Source: Pseudomonas triticifolii (GTDB taxonomy: Bacteria; Pseudomonadota; Gammaproteobacteria; Pseudomonadales; Pseudomonadaceae). Taken from it: a stretch of 64,000 nt of DNA. Below, in pieces: positions 17,925-26,399 of this stretch (position 1 is its first letter; the number at the start of each line of letters is the position of its first letter). Below the pieces are notes generated by a model, which saw only the letters and a list, made by a program, of their open reading frames with translations, was not told the origin of the DNA and ran no database searches. Location: NCBI RefSeq assembly GCF_014358015.1, contig NZ_JACONV010000003.1, positions 124,001 to 188,000 of the forward strand. Direction: 5' to 3'. The translations under genes were made by a program, and so were the position numbers.

Positions 17925-18179
17925 TCAGCTGTCGATATAGCGCTTCCAGCCTATGCACACCGAGCCGTCTTCCAGACGATCGACCTGGATGCCTTCGGTG
18001 TCCTCGATTTCCTGAAGCACCGTGTCCCAGATATCGGACGGCTCGCCGTCAAGACGAGTGACGGTGACGAACTGGACCTTTTGCACATTGGGCGCTGCGA
18101 CCATGCGCTGGATGCGTCTTCCGATCTGTTGATAGGAAGACGCAACGCTGGCCGTGGAATACAGATCGCTAGCCATGAC
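17925..18179 (-). CDS. DUF1654 family small protein, SOS-controlled
   Basis: An 84-residue protein that I recognise as DUF1654, a Pseudomonas family with the pattern SYQxxGxRIQRM...P..QK...VxRLDGEPxDxW...LxEI...GxxxxxxDGSVxIxW, all of which is visible here. Function is unknown. The ATG at 18179 has a near-perfect AAGGAGGT seven bases upstream; longer frames are not needed. A consensus LexA box lies 17-32 bases before the start codon, so the gene should be induced by DNA damage. I recall that a P. aeruginosa DUF1654 gene is in the LexA regulon, which agrees. Confidence 0.75.
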   Translation of the reverse strand, partial: VMASDLYSTASVASSYQQIGRRIQRMVAAPNVQKVQFVTVTRLDGEPSDIWDTVLQEIEDTEGIQVDRLEDGSVCIGWKRYIDS

Positions 18180-18193
18180 CACCTCCTTGGCAT

Positions 18194-18213
18194 AACTGTA
18201 TTTATATACAGTA
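18194..18213 (-). promoter_or_regulatory. LexA (SOS) box upstream of the DUF1654 gene
   Basis: The core is CTG-N10-CAG at 18196-18211, with an AT-only centre (TATTTATATA) and flanking A/T bases, giving TACTGTATATAAATACAGTT on the minus strand. It matches the gamma-proteobacterial LexA consensus at nearly every position. Confidence 0.9.
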
Positions 18214-18304
18214 TTCCAGCCGTAGGATGTCGGCAAGGTACAAGTAGGAAAAGTATCGAATCAGTGTTGACCGCAAAAAGCCCGCGACCTTGCCGATAGC
18301 CGGT

Positions 18305-18961
18305 TCAGAGCCTGCCGGTCATCCGAACCGCCACGCCAATGATGCGACAGTCGGCACCACATTCGATCATTCGGTACGCCGGGTTCAAGGGTTTGAGATA
18401 GCGGACGCCGCCATCCTCCACCAGCTTCTTGAACGTTGCCTCGTTGCTGGCCGGCAGCTTGGCGATCACCAGCTTGCCTGGCTGAACATCGGCTTCGGTG
18501 TCCACCAGAATCATCATGCCTTCAGGTACGCTGACGCCAGTGGGGGCCGTCATCGAATCGCCTTTGACTTCCAGCCAGAACGCGGGTCCCTTGGAGTCGT
18601 AATCAGAAATTTCGTAGCGATCTGAAAAGCCTTCAGGGTACGGCTCAACCGCCTCTTCCCAAGAGCCGGCCGAGACCCAACTGATCACCGGGTAGCGGAA
18701 GGACATCCTGGGTTGATCTATCAGTGCGACGTTGGCGTCATGAGGCGAATCGCGTTCCGGCCCCTCGCCAATCGCCAGCCATTCAGCGCGAAAGCCCGTG
18801 GCTCTGGCCAGCGCATAGAGATTTTCCGGGCGCAGGCTCTTGCTCTCACCGCTGACCCACTGGGTGACGGCAGAGTTGGCGACACCGCACGCAGCGGCGA
18901 TCTCACCTTTCTTTCTGCCACTTAAAGCGATGGCCCGAGCAATGCGTTCGTGTCTGTTCAT
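18305..18961 (-). CDS. CI/LexA-like phage repressor (HTH plus S24 peptidase)
   Basis: A 218-residue repressor. Residues 5-60 form a helix-turn-helix (GEIAAACGVANSAVTQWVSGES). Residues 90-215 are an S24 self-cleaving domain: cleavage site Ala98-Gly99 (SAGSW), nucleophile Ser136 (GDSM), and general base Lys178 (EATFKKL). RecA bound to single-stranded DNA should trigger cleavage, as with CI and PrtR-type pyocin regulators. The start at 18961 gives MNRHERIARAI; the frame open to 19060 runs through the operator region and is unlikely to be coding. A palindrome at 19020-19031 suggests autoregulation. All catalytic residues are present, so the gene looks functional. Confidence 0.9.
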   Translation of the reverse strand: MNRHERIARAIALSGRKKGEIAAACGVANSAVTQWVSGESKSLRPENLYALARATGFRAEWLAIGEGPERDSPHDANVALIDQPRMSFRYPVISWVSAGSWEEAVEPYPEGFSDRYEISDYDSKGPAFWLEVKGDSMTAPTGVSVPEGMMILVDTEADVQPGKLVIAKLPASNEATFKKLVEDGGVRYLKPLNPAYRMIECGADCRIIGVAVRMTGRL

Positions 18962-19019
18962 AGGCCCTGCCTTACAGCGCTTGAGGAAATAAAAGCGTGC
19001 GCCTGATGCCGCAACGATG

Positions 19020-19031
19020 TAAGCATGCTTA
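19020..19031. promoter_or_regulatory. Palindromic operator TAAGCATGCTTA upstream of the repressor gene
   Basis: A perfect 12-base palindrome identical in its core to the two operators before the holin-like gene 1.2 kb away. It lies about 60 bases upstream of the repressor start and near a possible -10 for that gene. It also lies in front of the divergent SEC-C gene. Confidence 0.7.
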
Positions 19032-19124
19032 AAAAATGGCTGTATTTCCAGCAAAAACACTTCGATACAGCTTCGCGACCATTTGCGGGATAATGCGCGT
19101 CGATTTAATTGCGGAGTAACCCCG

Positions 19125-19331
19125 ATGAACCAGCAAGCCCATGTTCATGGCCCTGATTGCAACCACGATCATGACCATGATCATCACGACCACCAGCACG
19201 GCCACGTTCATGGCCCCAACTGCGGCCACGCTCACCAGGAGCCGGTACGCAACACCTTGAAAGACGTGGGCCGCAACGACCCTTGCCCATGCGGCAGCGA
19301 GAAGAAATTCAAGAAATGCCACGGCGCCTGA
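19125..19331 (+). CDS. Small histidine-rich SEC-C metal-binding protein
   Basis: A 68-residue protein in two parts. The first half is extremely His/Asp-rich ([20 protein letters not shown], then [11 protein letters not shown]), with the HxHGPxCxH unit used twice. The second half is a SEC-C zinc motif ([14 protein letters not shown]), as found at the C-terminus of SecA and in YchJ. The His part should bind Ni, Co or Zn tightly. GCGGAG supports the ATG at 19125. A metal storage or delivery role is inference. A strong terminator follows. Confidence 0.8.
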   Translation: MNQQAHVHGPDCNHDHDHDHHDHQHGHVHGPNCGHAHQEPVRNTLKDVGRNDPCPCGSEKKFKKCHGA

Positions 19332-19350
19332 CACGCCGGGTTTTCTGCCA

Positions 19351-19376
19351 ACGGCCTGCCTCGCAGGCCGTTTTTA
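19351..19376 (+). terminator. Intrinsic terminator after the SEC-C gene
   Basis: Stem ACGGCCTGC / GCAGGCCGT with a small loop, then TTTTTAT. Confidence 0.9.
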
Positions 19377-19439
19377 TTTGTGCGATGCGCTGCGAAAAGC
19401 GTAAAACAGAGGGCTACGGTCACCCACAAGGAGCGCTCA

Positions 19440-20084
19440 ATGATCGACCTGTACTACTGGACCACGCCCAACGGTCACAAAATCAGCCTGTTTCTGGAAG
19501 AGTCGGGCCTGGCGTATAAAGTGTTTCCGGTCAACATCGGCAAGAACGAGCAGTTCGAGCCCGACTTCCTGAAAATCTCCCCCAACAACCGCATCCCGGC
19601 AATCGTCGATCACCACCCGGCGGATGACGGCGCGCCCCTTAGCCTGTTCGAATCGGGGGCCATCCTGCTGTATCTGGCCGAAAAGACGGGCCGCTTCATC
19701 CCCACGGACCTGCGCGGCCGTCAGGAAGTGTCGCAGTGGCTGTTCTGGCAGATGGGCGGGCTGGGGCCAATGGCCGGGCAGAATCATCACTTCAATCGTT
19801 TCGCCAAGGAGAAAATCCCCTACGCCATCGAGCGCTACGTCAACGAAACCGCCCGCCTCTATGGCGTGCTTAACAAACGCCTGGCGGATCGCGACTTCGT
19901 CGCAGGCAGCGACTACAGCATTGCGGACATGGCGATCTACCCCTGGATTGTGTCGCACACCTATCAGCAGCAGGATCTGAACGACTTCCCGCACCTCAAA
20001 CGCTGGTTCGACAGCATCGCCAATCGTGACGCAACCAAACGGGCCTATGCGCTGGCCGAGCGGGTCAACCCTTCCAGACCTTGA
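19440..20084 (+). CDS. Glutathione S-transferase, YfcG-type disulfide-bond oxidoreductase
   Basis: A 214-residue GST-fold protein. The N-terminal thioredoxin-like domain starts with the YYWTTPNGHKISLFLEE pattern, where Thr and Asn of TPNG hold glutathione in YfcG/Ure2-like enzymes. The conserved cis-Pro is in NRIPAIVD, and glutathione gamma-Glu contacts are in FESGAI. The all-helical C-terminal domain holds SDYSIADMAIYPW. Such enzymes act as glutathione-dependent disulfide reductases in the cytoplasm. AAGGAG supports the start at 19440. The QuiP-like acylase follows on the same strand after 141 bases. Confidence 0.9.
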   Translation: MIDLYYWTTPNGHKISLFLEESGLAYKVFPVNIGKNEQFEPDFLKISPNNRIPAIVDHHPADDGAPLSLFESGAILLYLAEKTGRFIPTDLRGRQEVSQWLFWQMGGLGPMAGQNHHFNRFAKEKIPYAIERYVNETARLYGVLNKRLADRDFVAGSDYSIADMAIYPWIVSHTYQQQDLNDFPHLKRWFDSIANRDATKRAYALAERVNPSRP

Positions 20085-20225
20085 CGCCTTGCAAGCGTGC
20101 CACCGGCGAGGCTGGCACGCCGTTCTTGGTAAAATCCTGAAATAACTCGCCCAGCCGGCTTGCGTGCCGAGTGACTGCTCACTAACGTAGCGGCTTTTGT
20201 ACATACCCCCTCCAGGAGCTTGCCC

Positions 20226-22700
20226 ATGGCCTCGCCAGCCTTTCTTCATTTTCTGCCCCGATTTGGCGTTGCCGCCGCTGCGGTGAGTTTCCTGAGCCTG
20301 GCGGGTTGCCAACTGGGCAGTGGTGACAACGACACGGTACTGCCCGCTTCCGGGACCGTAGCGCTCAAAGGCCTGGCGCAAAATGTGTCGGTACGGCGCA
20401 ACAGCATGGGCATGCCGCTGATTGAAAGCAGTACCTATCATGACGCTTTGTTTACGCTGGGCTACGTGCATGCTGGGGATCGCATCAGTCAAATGCTTGG
20501 CATGCGCCTGTTGGCGCAGGGCCGTCTGTCGGAAATGGCGGGGCCCGACGCGCTGGAAGTCGACCGTCTGATGCGCTCGGTCAACCTCAAGCAAAACGCC
20601 AGTGATCTGTACAATGCCTCGTCGCCCCGTCTCAAGCGTTTCTTCGACGTTTATGCACGCGGCGTGAACGCCTACCTGTTCCGCTACCGCGACAAACTGC
20701 CTGCCGACGTAGCCAACTCCGGCTACAAGCCTGAGTACTGGAAGCCCGAAGACTCGGCGCTGATTTTCAGCCTGCTCAACTTCAGCCAGTCGGTGAACCT
20801 GCAAGAAGAACTGTCCGGGCTGGTACTGGCGCAGAAAGTCGGTGCCGACAAACTTGCCTGGCTGCTGCCGACCTACCCTGATGAAGAACTTCCGTTCGCC
20901 GAGGCCGACAAGCTCAAAGGCCTGAACCTCAACAATCAGGTCAACGACCTGAGTGATCTGAACAAGGTCGCGCTGCAGCTTTCCGACCTGAACATGCTGG
21001 GCGTGGCAGCGTCGAGCAACTGGGCCATCGCCCCACAGCGCAGCCGCAGCGGCAAAAGTCTGCTGGCCACCGACATGCAGTTTCCCGGCGGCTTGAACTC
21101 GGCCTGGAGCTTCGTGCAGATCCGCGCACCGAAATATCAAGTGTCGGGTGTCTCCATCGCGGGTCTGCCATTGGTGCTCAGTGGTTTCAACGGCAAGCTG
21201 GCGTGGAGCATGAGCAACGTCAAAGGCGACAATCAGGACCTGTTCCTGGAGAAGATCAAACGCGAAGGCAATCGGGTGTCGTACATGGCCGACGGCAAAT
21301 GGGTGCCCGCCACTGCTCACGACGAGACCTTTCTGGTCAAAGGCAACCGGGCCATTCGCGAAACGGTTTACACCACGCGTCACGGCGCGCTGCTCAACGC
21401 CAGCGCCACACCGCCTGGCAATGGCCTGAGCCTGGCGTTGCAAACGCCAAGCTTTAAGGACGACAAGACCCTGGACGCGTTCTTCGATCTGTCCCGTGCG
21501 CCTAACGTGGAAAAAGCCTTCGACACCAGCCGCGAGATTCGCGCGATCACCCTGAACATGGTGTTCGCTGACGCCTCGAACATCGGCTGGCAGGTCACGG
21601 GCCGCTTCCCGAATCGTCGTGAAGGCCAGGGCTTGTTGCCGTCGCCGGGCTGGGATGGCAAGTACGACTGGGACGGTTTCGCCGACTCGATGCTGCATCC
21701 CTATGATCAGGACCCGCGTCAGGGCTGGATCGCCACGGCCAACCAGCGCACGATTCCGAAGGGCTACGGCATGCAGCTCTCCAACTCGTGGGGCAACCCG
21801 GAGCGCGCCGAGCGTATTGCCGAACTGGCCAACGGCGCCAAGCAGGATTTGCGCAGCACCATCGCCATGCAGTACGACCAGACCACCACCTTTGCGGGCA
21901 AGCTCAAAACCATGTTCGAAGCACCGGGCATGAGCAAACCGCTCAAGCAGGTGATCGACTCAATGCCCGAGGCCGAACGCAATAAAGCCCGCGAGACCTA
22001 CACCCGTTTGATGGCCTTCGACGGCAAACTGAGCGCCACCTCGGCCGATGCTGCGCTGTACGAACTCTTCCTGCAGGAAAGCGCGAAACAGATTTTCCTG
22101 GATGAACTGGGACCGGAAAGCAGCCCTGCCTGGCAGGCGCTGGTCGCCAATGCCGGCTCGTCTTACTCGCCTCAGGCCGACCACTTGCTGGGCCGCGACG
22201 ACAGCCCTTACTGGGACGACGTCAAAACCCCGCAGAAAGAAGACAAGCCCGCCATTCTGGCGCGCAGCCTTGCCGCAGCCGTCACCAGTGGCGACAGCCT
22301 GTTGGGCAGTGATCACAAGGCCTGGCAGTGGGGCAAGCTGCATCGCGATAACTGGGCGCAGACCTACCCGCTGGTCAAGCAAATGGGCGGCGTCGAGTAC
22401 AACCGCAGCGCTTCACCGGCAGGGGGCGATCACACGACGATCAACATGTCCGGCTACGAGTGGGGCAAAAGCTTCGATACACGCATGGCGCCAGGCCTGC
22501 GCATGATCGTCGACTTCAGCCTGGTGGAGCCGATGACGGGTGTGATCAGCACTGGCCAGTCCGGCAACCCGGCCAGCCCGTATTACGCCAACAGCATCGA
22601 CCCTTGGCTGAAGGCGCAATACATGTCCATGCCGCTGCAGCAGCCGAACTATGAGAAGGGTTATGGCAAGCAGCGTCTGACGTTGACGCCCGGGAAGTAA
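20226..22700 (+). CDS. quiP: QuiP-like acyl-homoserine lactone acylase (penicillin acylase family), predicted lipoprotein
   Basis: An 824-residue Ntn-hydrolase precursor. A lipobox (LSLAGCQ) lies near residue 28. The alpha-chain region follows ([31 protein letters not shown]). The processing site is ASSNWAIAP, where Ser264 would become the N-terminal nucleophile of the beta chain. Further beta-chain motifs are [25 protein letters not shown] and the late [17 protein letters not shown]. The family removes the acyl chain from long-chain homoserine lactones or other amides; QuiP of P. aeruginosa (PA1032) is the closest relative I recall, and its GST neighbour is also conserved. CCAGGAG supports the start at 20226. 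The substrate is not proven. Confidence 0.85.
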   Translation: MASPAFLHFLPRFGVAAAAVSFLSLAGCQLGSGDNDTVLPASGTVALKGLAQNVSVRRNSMGMPLIESSTYHDALFTLGYVHAGDRISQMLGMRLLAQGRLSEMAGPDALEVDRLMRSVNLKQNASDLYNASSPRLKRFFDVYARGVNAYLFRYRDKLPADVANSGYKPEYWKPEDSALIFSLLNFSQSVNLQEELSGLVLAQKVGADKLAWLLPTYPDEELPFAEADKLKGLNLNNQVNDLSDLNKVALQLSDLNMLGVAASSNWAIAPQRSRSGKSLLATDMQFPGGLNSAWSFVQIRAPKYQVSGVSIAGLPLVLSGFNGKLAWSMSNVKGDNQDLFLEKIKREGNRVSYMADGKWVPATAHDETFLVKGNRAIRETVYTTRHGALLNASATPPGNGLSLALQTPSFKDDKTLDAFFDLSRAPNVEKAFDTSREIRAITLNMVFADASNIGWQVTGRFPNRREGQGLLPSPGWDGKYDWDGFADSMLHPYDQDPRQGWIATANQRTIPKGYGMQLSNSWGNPERAERIAELANGAKQDLRSTIAMQYDQTTTFAGKLKTMFEAPGMSKPLKQVIDSMPEAERNKARETYTRLMAFDGKLSATSADAALYELFLQESAKQIFLDELGPESSPAWQALVANAGSSYSPQADHLLGRDDSPYWDDVKTPQKEDKPAILARSLAAAVTSGDSLLGSDHKAWQWGKLHRDNWAQTYPLVKQMGGVEYNRSASPAGGDHTTINMSGYEWGKSFDTRMAPGLRMIVDFSLVEPMTGVISTGQSGNPASPYYANSIDPWLKAQYMSMPLQQPNYEKGYGKQRLTLTPGK

Positions 22701-22707
22701 AGCCGTC

Positions 22708-22739
22708 ACTCCCTCGGCCTGACTCCTGGACCGAGGGAG
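22708..22739 (+). terminator. Hairpin after the acylase gene
   Basis: Inverted arms CTCCCTCGG and CCGAGGGAG flank a 13-base loop. There is no T run, so it may act as an mRNA 3' end stabiliser or a weak terminator. Confidence 0.5.
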
Positions 22740-22782
22740 ATTCCACCACGCCTTGGACGTAGCGCTATCGCCCAGCATTTTC

Positions 22783-23240
22783 GTGAGAGCCAACGTGCTC
22801 GCGAATACAGTGGTTCAGTCGCTGAATTCTTGTTGAATCGACTGGCTCTTTCGCGGACAAGTCCGCTCCCACGATATTGAGTTGCGCCTGATAGCCTGAG
22901 CAGAGCACTCATCGTCTTGGTGGGAGCGGACTTGTCCTCGAATACAGTGGTTCAGTCGCTGATTTCTTATTGAATCGACTAGCTCTTTCGCGGACAAGTC
23001 CGCTCCCACGGTTTTGAGTTGCGCCTGATAGCTTGAGCAGAGCACTCATCGTCTTGGTGGGAGCCAGCGTGTTCGCGAATACAGCGGTTCAGTCGCTGAA
23101 TTCTTGTTGGATCGACTGGCTCTTTCGCGGACAAGTCCGCTCCCACGGTTTTGAGTTGCGCCTGATAGCCTGGGCATAGCACTCATCGTCTTTGTGGGAG
23201 CGGACTTGTCCGCGAATACAGTGGTTCAGTCGCTGACTGC
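22783..23240. repeat. Second REP family in a 137-base tandem array, about 3.3 copies
   Basis: The unit contains CGAATACAGTGGTTCAGTCG, then the inverted pair TTCGCGGACAAGTCCGCTCC and GTGGGAGCGGACTTGTCC. The AATACAG landmark recurs at 22804, 22941, 23078 and 23215, a steady 137-base period. Odd copies have a diverged left arm (GCCAACGTGCTCGCG or GCCAGCGTGTTCGCG). The array fills the gap between the acylase and exonuclease genes; no gene is seen in it. It differs in sequence from the REP class at 12952. Confidence 0.9.
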
Positions 23241-23327
23241 TGCGCGATGGCACCCGGCCTCAAAACTCCACGAACTTCCCGCCCTGCCCCCGCTCTTAGC
23301 TAACAAGCCCACCCAGACGGTTGTCCC

Positions 23328-24365
23328 ATGGATCTTGTCGTTGCGCGCCCTGAAGGTTTGTATTGCCCACCCGGTGATTTCTATATCGACCCTTGGCGTC
23401 CGGTCGAGCGGGCGGTGATCACGCATGCGCATGGCGACCACGCCCGTACCGGCAATGAGCATTACCTGTCGGCAGCCAGTGGCGAGGGGATTCTGCGTTC
23501 GCGTCTGGGGCAGGACATCAATCTGCAAACCCTCGAATACGGTGAGTCCATCACGCATCACGGCGTGAAGCTCAGTCTGCATCCGGCCGGTCACGTGCTG
23601 GGCTCGGCGCAGGTTCGTCTGGAATACGAAGGTGAAGTCTGGGTGGCATCGGGGGACTACAAGGTCGAGCCGGACGGCACGTGCGCCGCATTCGAACCGG
23701 TGCGTTGCCACACCTTCATCACTGAATCGACCTTTGGCCTGCCGATCTACCGTTGGGCACCGCAGTCGCAGATTTTCGAGGGGATCAACGAATGGTGGCG
23801 CGCCAACGCGGCCCAGGGCAAAGCAAGCGTGCTGTTCGCCTACTCGTTCGGCAAGGCCCAGCGCATTTTGCACGGCATCGACGCCAGCATCGGCCCGATT
23901 CTGGTGCATGGCGCAGTCGAACCCTTGAATCGGGTGTACCGCGAAGGCGGCATTCGAATCCCTGAAACCCACTATGCAGGTGATTTCAAGAAAACCGATC
24001 CAGCATTGCGGCAGGCGCTGATTCTGGCACCCCCTTCGGCAGGCGGCAGCAGTTGGATGAAGCGCTTCGGCGAGTACAGCGATGCGTTCGCCAGTGGCTG
24101 GATGATGCTGCGCGGCACACGACGTCGACGTGGCGTCGACAAGGGGTTCGTGCTTTCCGACCATGCAGACTGGCCGGGACTTCTGTGGGCCATCGAACAG
24201 ACGGGGGCGGAGCGTGTGATGGTCACCCACGGCTCGGTCGGCGTGCTGGTGCGCTACCTGCGCGAACTGGGCCTGGACGCGCAAGGTTTCACAACCGAAT
24301 ACGGCGACGAAGACGACGCCCCAGCGCAGGCGGAGCCTGACAAATCGAGCGAGGCAGCGTCATGA
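23328..24365 (+). CDS. Ligase-associated DNA exonuclease, metallo-beta-lactamase fold
   Basis: A 345-residue enzyme of the MBL/beta-CASP-like nuclease group, annotated as ligase-associated DNA exonuclease. The metal-binding HAHGDHARTG is near residue 34. Further ligands fall in LHPAGHVLGSAQV (His), VASGDYK (Asp) and LSDHADWPGL (His). In the P. putida repair cluster studied by Shuman's group, this Exo protein works with an ATP-dependent ligase, an Lhr-Core helicase and an MPE phosphoesterase. It overlaps the ligase start by four bases (ATGA), so the two are coupled. Confidence 0.88.
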   Translation: MDLVVARPEGLYCPPGDFYIDPWRPVERAVITHAHGDHARTGNEHYLSAASGEGILRSRLGQDINLQTLEYGESITHHGVKLSLHPAGHVLGSAQVRLEYEGEVWVASGDYKVEPDGTCAAFEPVRCHTFITESTFGLPIYRWAPQSQIFEGINEWWRANAAQGKASVLFAYSFGKAQRILHGIDASIGPILVHGAVEPLNRVYREGGIRIPETHYAGDFKKTDPALRQALILAPPSAGGSSWMKRFGEYSDAFASGWMMLRGTRRRRGVDKGFVLSDHADWPGLLWAIEQTGAERVMVTHGSVGVLVRYLRELGLDAQGFTTEYGDEDDAPAQAEPDKSSEAAS

Positions 24366-26065
24366 AAGCCTTCGCCGAACTGTACAGCCGGCTGGACGCC
24401 ACCACCTCAAGCAACGCCAAGCTCGCGGCCATGCGTGAGTATTTCGAACAGACCGACCCACAGGACGCCGCTTGGGCGGTGTACTTCCTGTCGGGTGGGC
24501 GGCCTCGGCAACTGGTGCCAACCCGCGTTCTGCGCGAACAGGCAATGACCTTGGGTAACCTGCCAGAGTGGCTGTTTGAGGAAAGCTATCAGGCGGTAGG
24601 CGATCTGGCGGAAACCCTCTCCTTGCTGCTGCCACAAGCCGAGCACAGCAACGATGAAGGCCTTGCGGTCTGGATGGAAGAAAAGCTGCTGCCCTTGCGC
24701 GGTCTGCCGCCTGACGAACTGGCCGAGCGTCTGCCTGCGTTCTGGTCGCAGCTGGACCGCAGCAGTCTGATGGTGTGCATCAAGCTGATCACCGGCAGCT
24801 TCCGGGTGGGCGTATCCAAGCTGCTGGTCACTCGCGCCCTTGCCTCGCTGGCCGATATCGACAGCAAACGGGTCGCGCAACGGCTGGTGGGCTACACCGA
24901 TCTGTCGCACCGGCCAAGCGCCGAACGCTACCTGAAACTGATCGCCGCCGAGTCGGAAGACGAACACGCGCAGCGCGGCGGCCAGCCCTACCCGTTCTTT
25001 CTCGCCCACTCGCTGCAACAGCCTGCCGACCAGTTCGAGGAACTGTTAGGTCCGGCCGGGCAATGGCAGGTGGAATGGAAGTGGGACGGCATTCGTGCAC
25101 AGCTCGTCAAGCGCGATGGGCGACTATGGATCTGGTCGCGTGGCGAAGAACTGGTGACGGATCGCTTCCCCGAGCTGCACAGTCTGGTTCAGTGCCTGCC
25201 CGACGGCACCGTGATCGACGGCGAAATCGTGGTCTGGAAAGCACCCGAAACGGCACCCGACAGCGACGCGAAGTTTGCGCTCAACAGCGACACTCCACAG
25301 GCCACCCCGTCGGTGCAACCGTTTGCGTTACTGCAACAACGTATCGGCCGCAAGACGCTGGGCAAGAAGATCCTCACCGACGTCCCGGTCGTGGTTTTGG
25401 CCTACGACCTGCTCGAATGGGAAGGCCACGACTGGCGCAGCCGCCCACAACATGAACGCCGCACACAACTGGAAACGCTGATCGGCGAGGCGCGCAGTGA
25501 AGTGCTCATGCCCTCCCCGGTGCTGACTGGCAAGGACTGGCTCGACCTGGCCAGCCAGCGCGAAGCGTCCCGCAGCCTGGGTGTCGAAGGCATGATGCTC
25601 AAGGCGCGGGATTCGCTGTATGGCGTCGGGCGCACCAAGGACATGGGCGTTTGGTGGAAGTGGAAAGTCGATCCGTTCAGCGTGGACGCGGTGCTGATTT
25701 ATGCACAACGCGGCCACGGACGCCGCGCCAGCCTGTACAGCGACTACACCTTCGCGGTGTGGGACGGCCCGCCTGAATCGAGCGAGCGCACCCTTGTGCC
25801 GTTTGCCAAGGCGTACTCGGGCCTGACCGATGAAGAGATGCGCAAGGTCGACGCCATCGTGCGCAAGACCACGGTCGAAAAATTCGGCCCGGTGAGCAGT
25901 GTGACCCCCACGCTGGTGTTCGAACTCGGTTTTGAGGGCATCGCGCTGTCCAAACGGCACAAGAGCGGGATTGCCGTGCGCTTTCCGCGAATGCTGCGCT
26001 GGCGGCAGGACAAGCCCGTATCTGAAGCCGACAGCTTGGCCACGCTGCAAGACCTGCTGATCTGA
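24362..26065 (+). CDS. ATP-dependent DNA ligase of the Lhr/MPE/Exo repair cluster
   Basis: A 567-residue ATP-dependent DNA ligase. The N-terminal all-helical domain spans 1-200. The adenylation domain has motif I at EWKWDGIRAQ with Lys240 as the nucleophile, motif III near VVVLAYDLLEWEG, motif IV GVEGMMLKARDSLYG, and motif V WWKWKVDPFSVDAVL. The OB-fold domain ends with LVFELGFEGIALSKRHKSG and RFPRMLRWR (motif VI). It seals nicks in DNA repair, in addition to the NAD-dependent LigA of bacteria. The gene is coupled to the exonuclease gene. Its usual partners, the helicase and phosphoesterase, lie 4.8 kb downstream after an unrelated transporter operon. Confidence 0.93.
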   Translation: MKAFAELYSRLDATTSSNAKLAAMREYFEQTDPQDAAWAVYFLSGGRPRQLVPTRVLREQAMTLGNLPEWLFEESYQAVGDLAETLSLLLPQAEHSNDEGLAVWMEEKLLPLRGLPPDELAERLPAFWSQLDRSSLMVCIKLITGSFRVGVSKLLVTRALASLADIDSKRVAQRLVGYTDLSHRPSAERYLKLIAAESEDEHAQRGGQPYPFFLAHSLQQPADQFEELLGPAGQWQVEWKWDGIRAQLVKRDGRLWIWSRGEELVTDRFPELHSLVQCLPDGTVIDGEIVVWKAPETAPDSDAKFALNSDTPQATPSVQPFALLQQRIGRKTLGKKILTDVPVVVLAYDLLEWEGHDWRSRPQHERRTQLETLIGEARSEVLMPSPVLTGKDWLDLASQREASRSLGVEGMMLKARDSLYGVGRTKDMGVWWKWKVDPFSVDAVLIYAQRGHGRRASLYSDYTFAVWDGPPESSERTLVPFAKAYSGLTDEEMRKVDAIVRKTTVEKFGPVSSVTPTLVFELGFEGIALSKRHKSGIAVRFPRMLRWRQDKPVSEADSLATLQDLLI

Positions 26066-26399
26066 CGCACCCGAAGAGTGCGCTCAAAATTAGGCGCACC
26101 AAATCTGATCATTCCTACACACTCTGCCGGTGCGCGCTCGCCAGGATCGTTACCAATCTGCTTGCAACGCCCTCTTGCACGCGATCAGCCTCGCGTAAAA
26201 GGGACATCCTCGCGGACCTCTGTGGCGCCGCGAAGGCAGAACGCCATGCATTTATATGAAATAGCGACAACCACTTACACTTCAAACGCACGTTCGTCTC
26301 TCTGGTTCAAAAATTGCTACCTTAGAGCGTCTGGCACCCGCCGGTAGCAACAAGCCTCGCGCATTCCCAACACCCCCATCAGGTTTTAAGGACTGAATA
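26066..26399. other. Intergenic region upstream of the amino acid transporter operon
   Basis: No gene is seen in these 334 bases. It must hold the promoter of the binding-protein gene. On the minus strand at 26249-26269 a TGTCGC is followed by N8 and AT, one base short of the ArgR half-site TGTCGC-N8-AA, with no second copy at 21 bases. ArgR control of this operon is therefore possible but weakly supported. Confidence 0.3.

Noticed and set aside
17761..17958. Open frame on the minus strand (65 codons, GTG start) ending just before the operators
   Set aside because: No ribosome binding site, overlaps the DUF1654 gene end, and no motif I can name. It could be a phage gene remnant, but support is too weak.
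19437..21698. Very long minus-strand open frame opposite the GST and acylase genes
   Set aside because: A high-GC antisense shadow; both plus-strand genes are clearly real.
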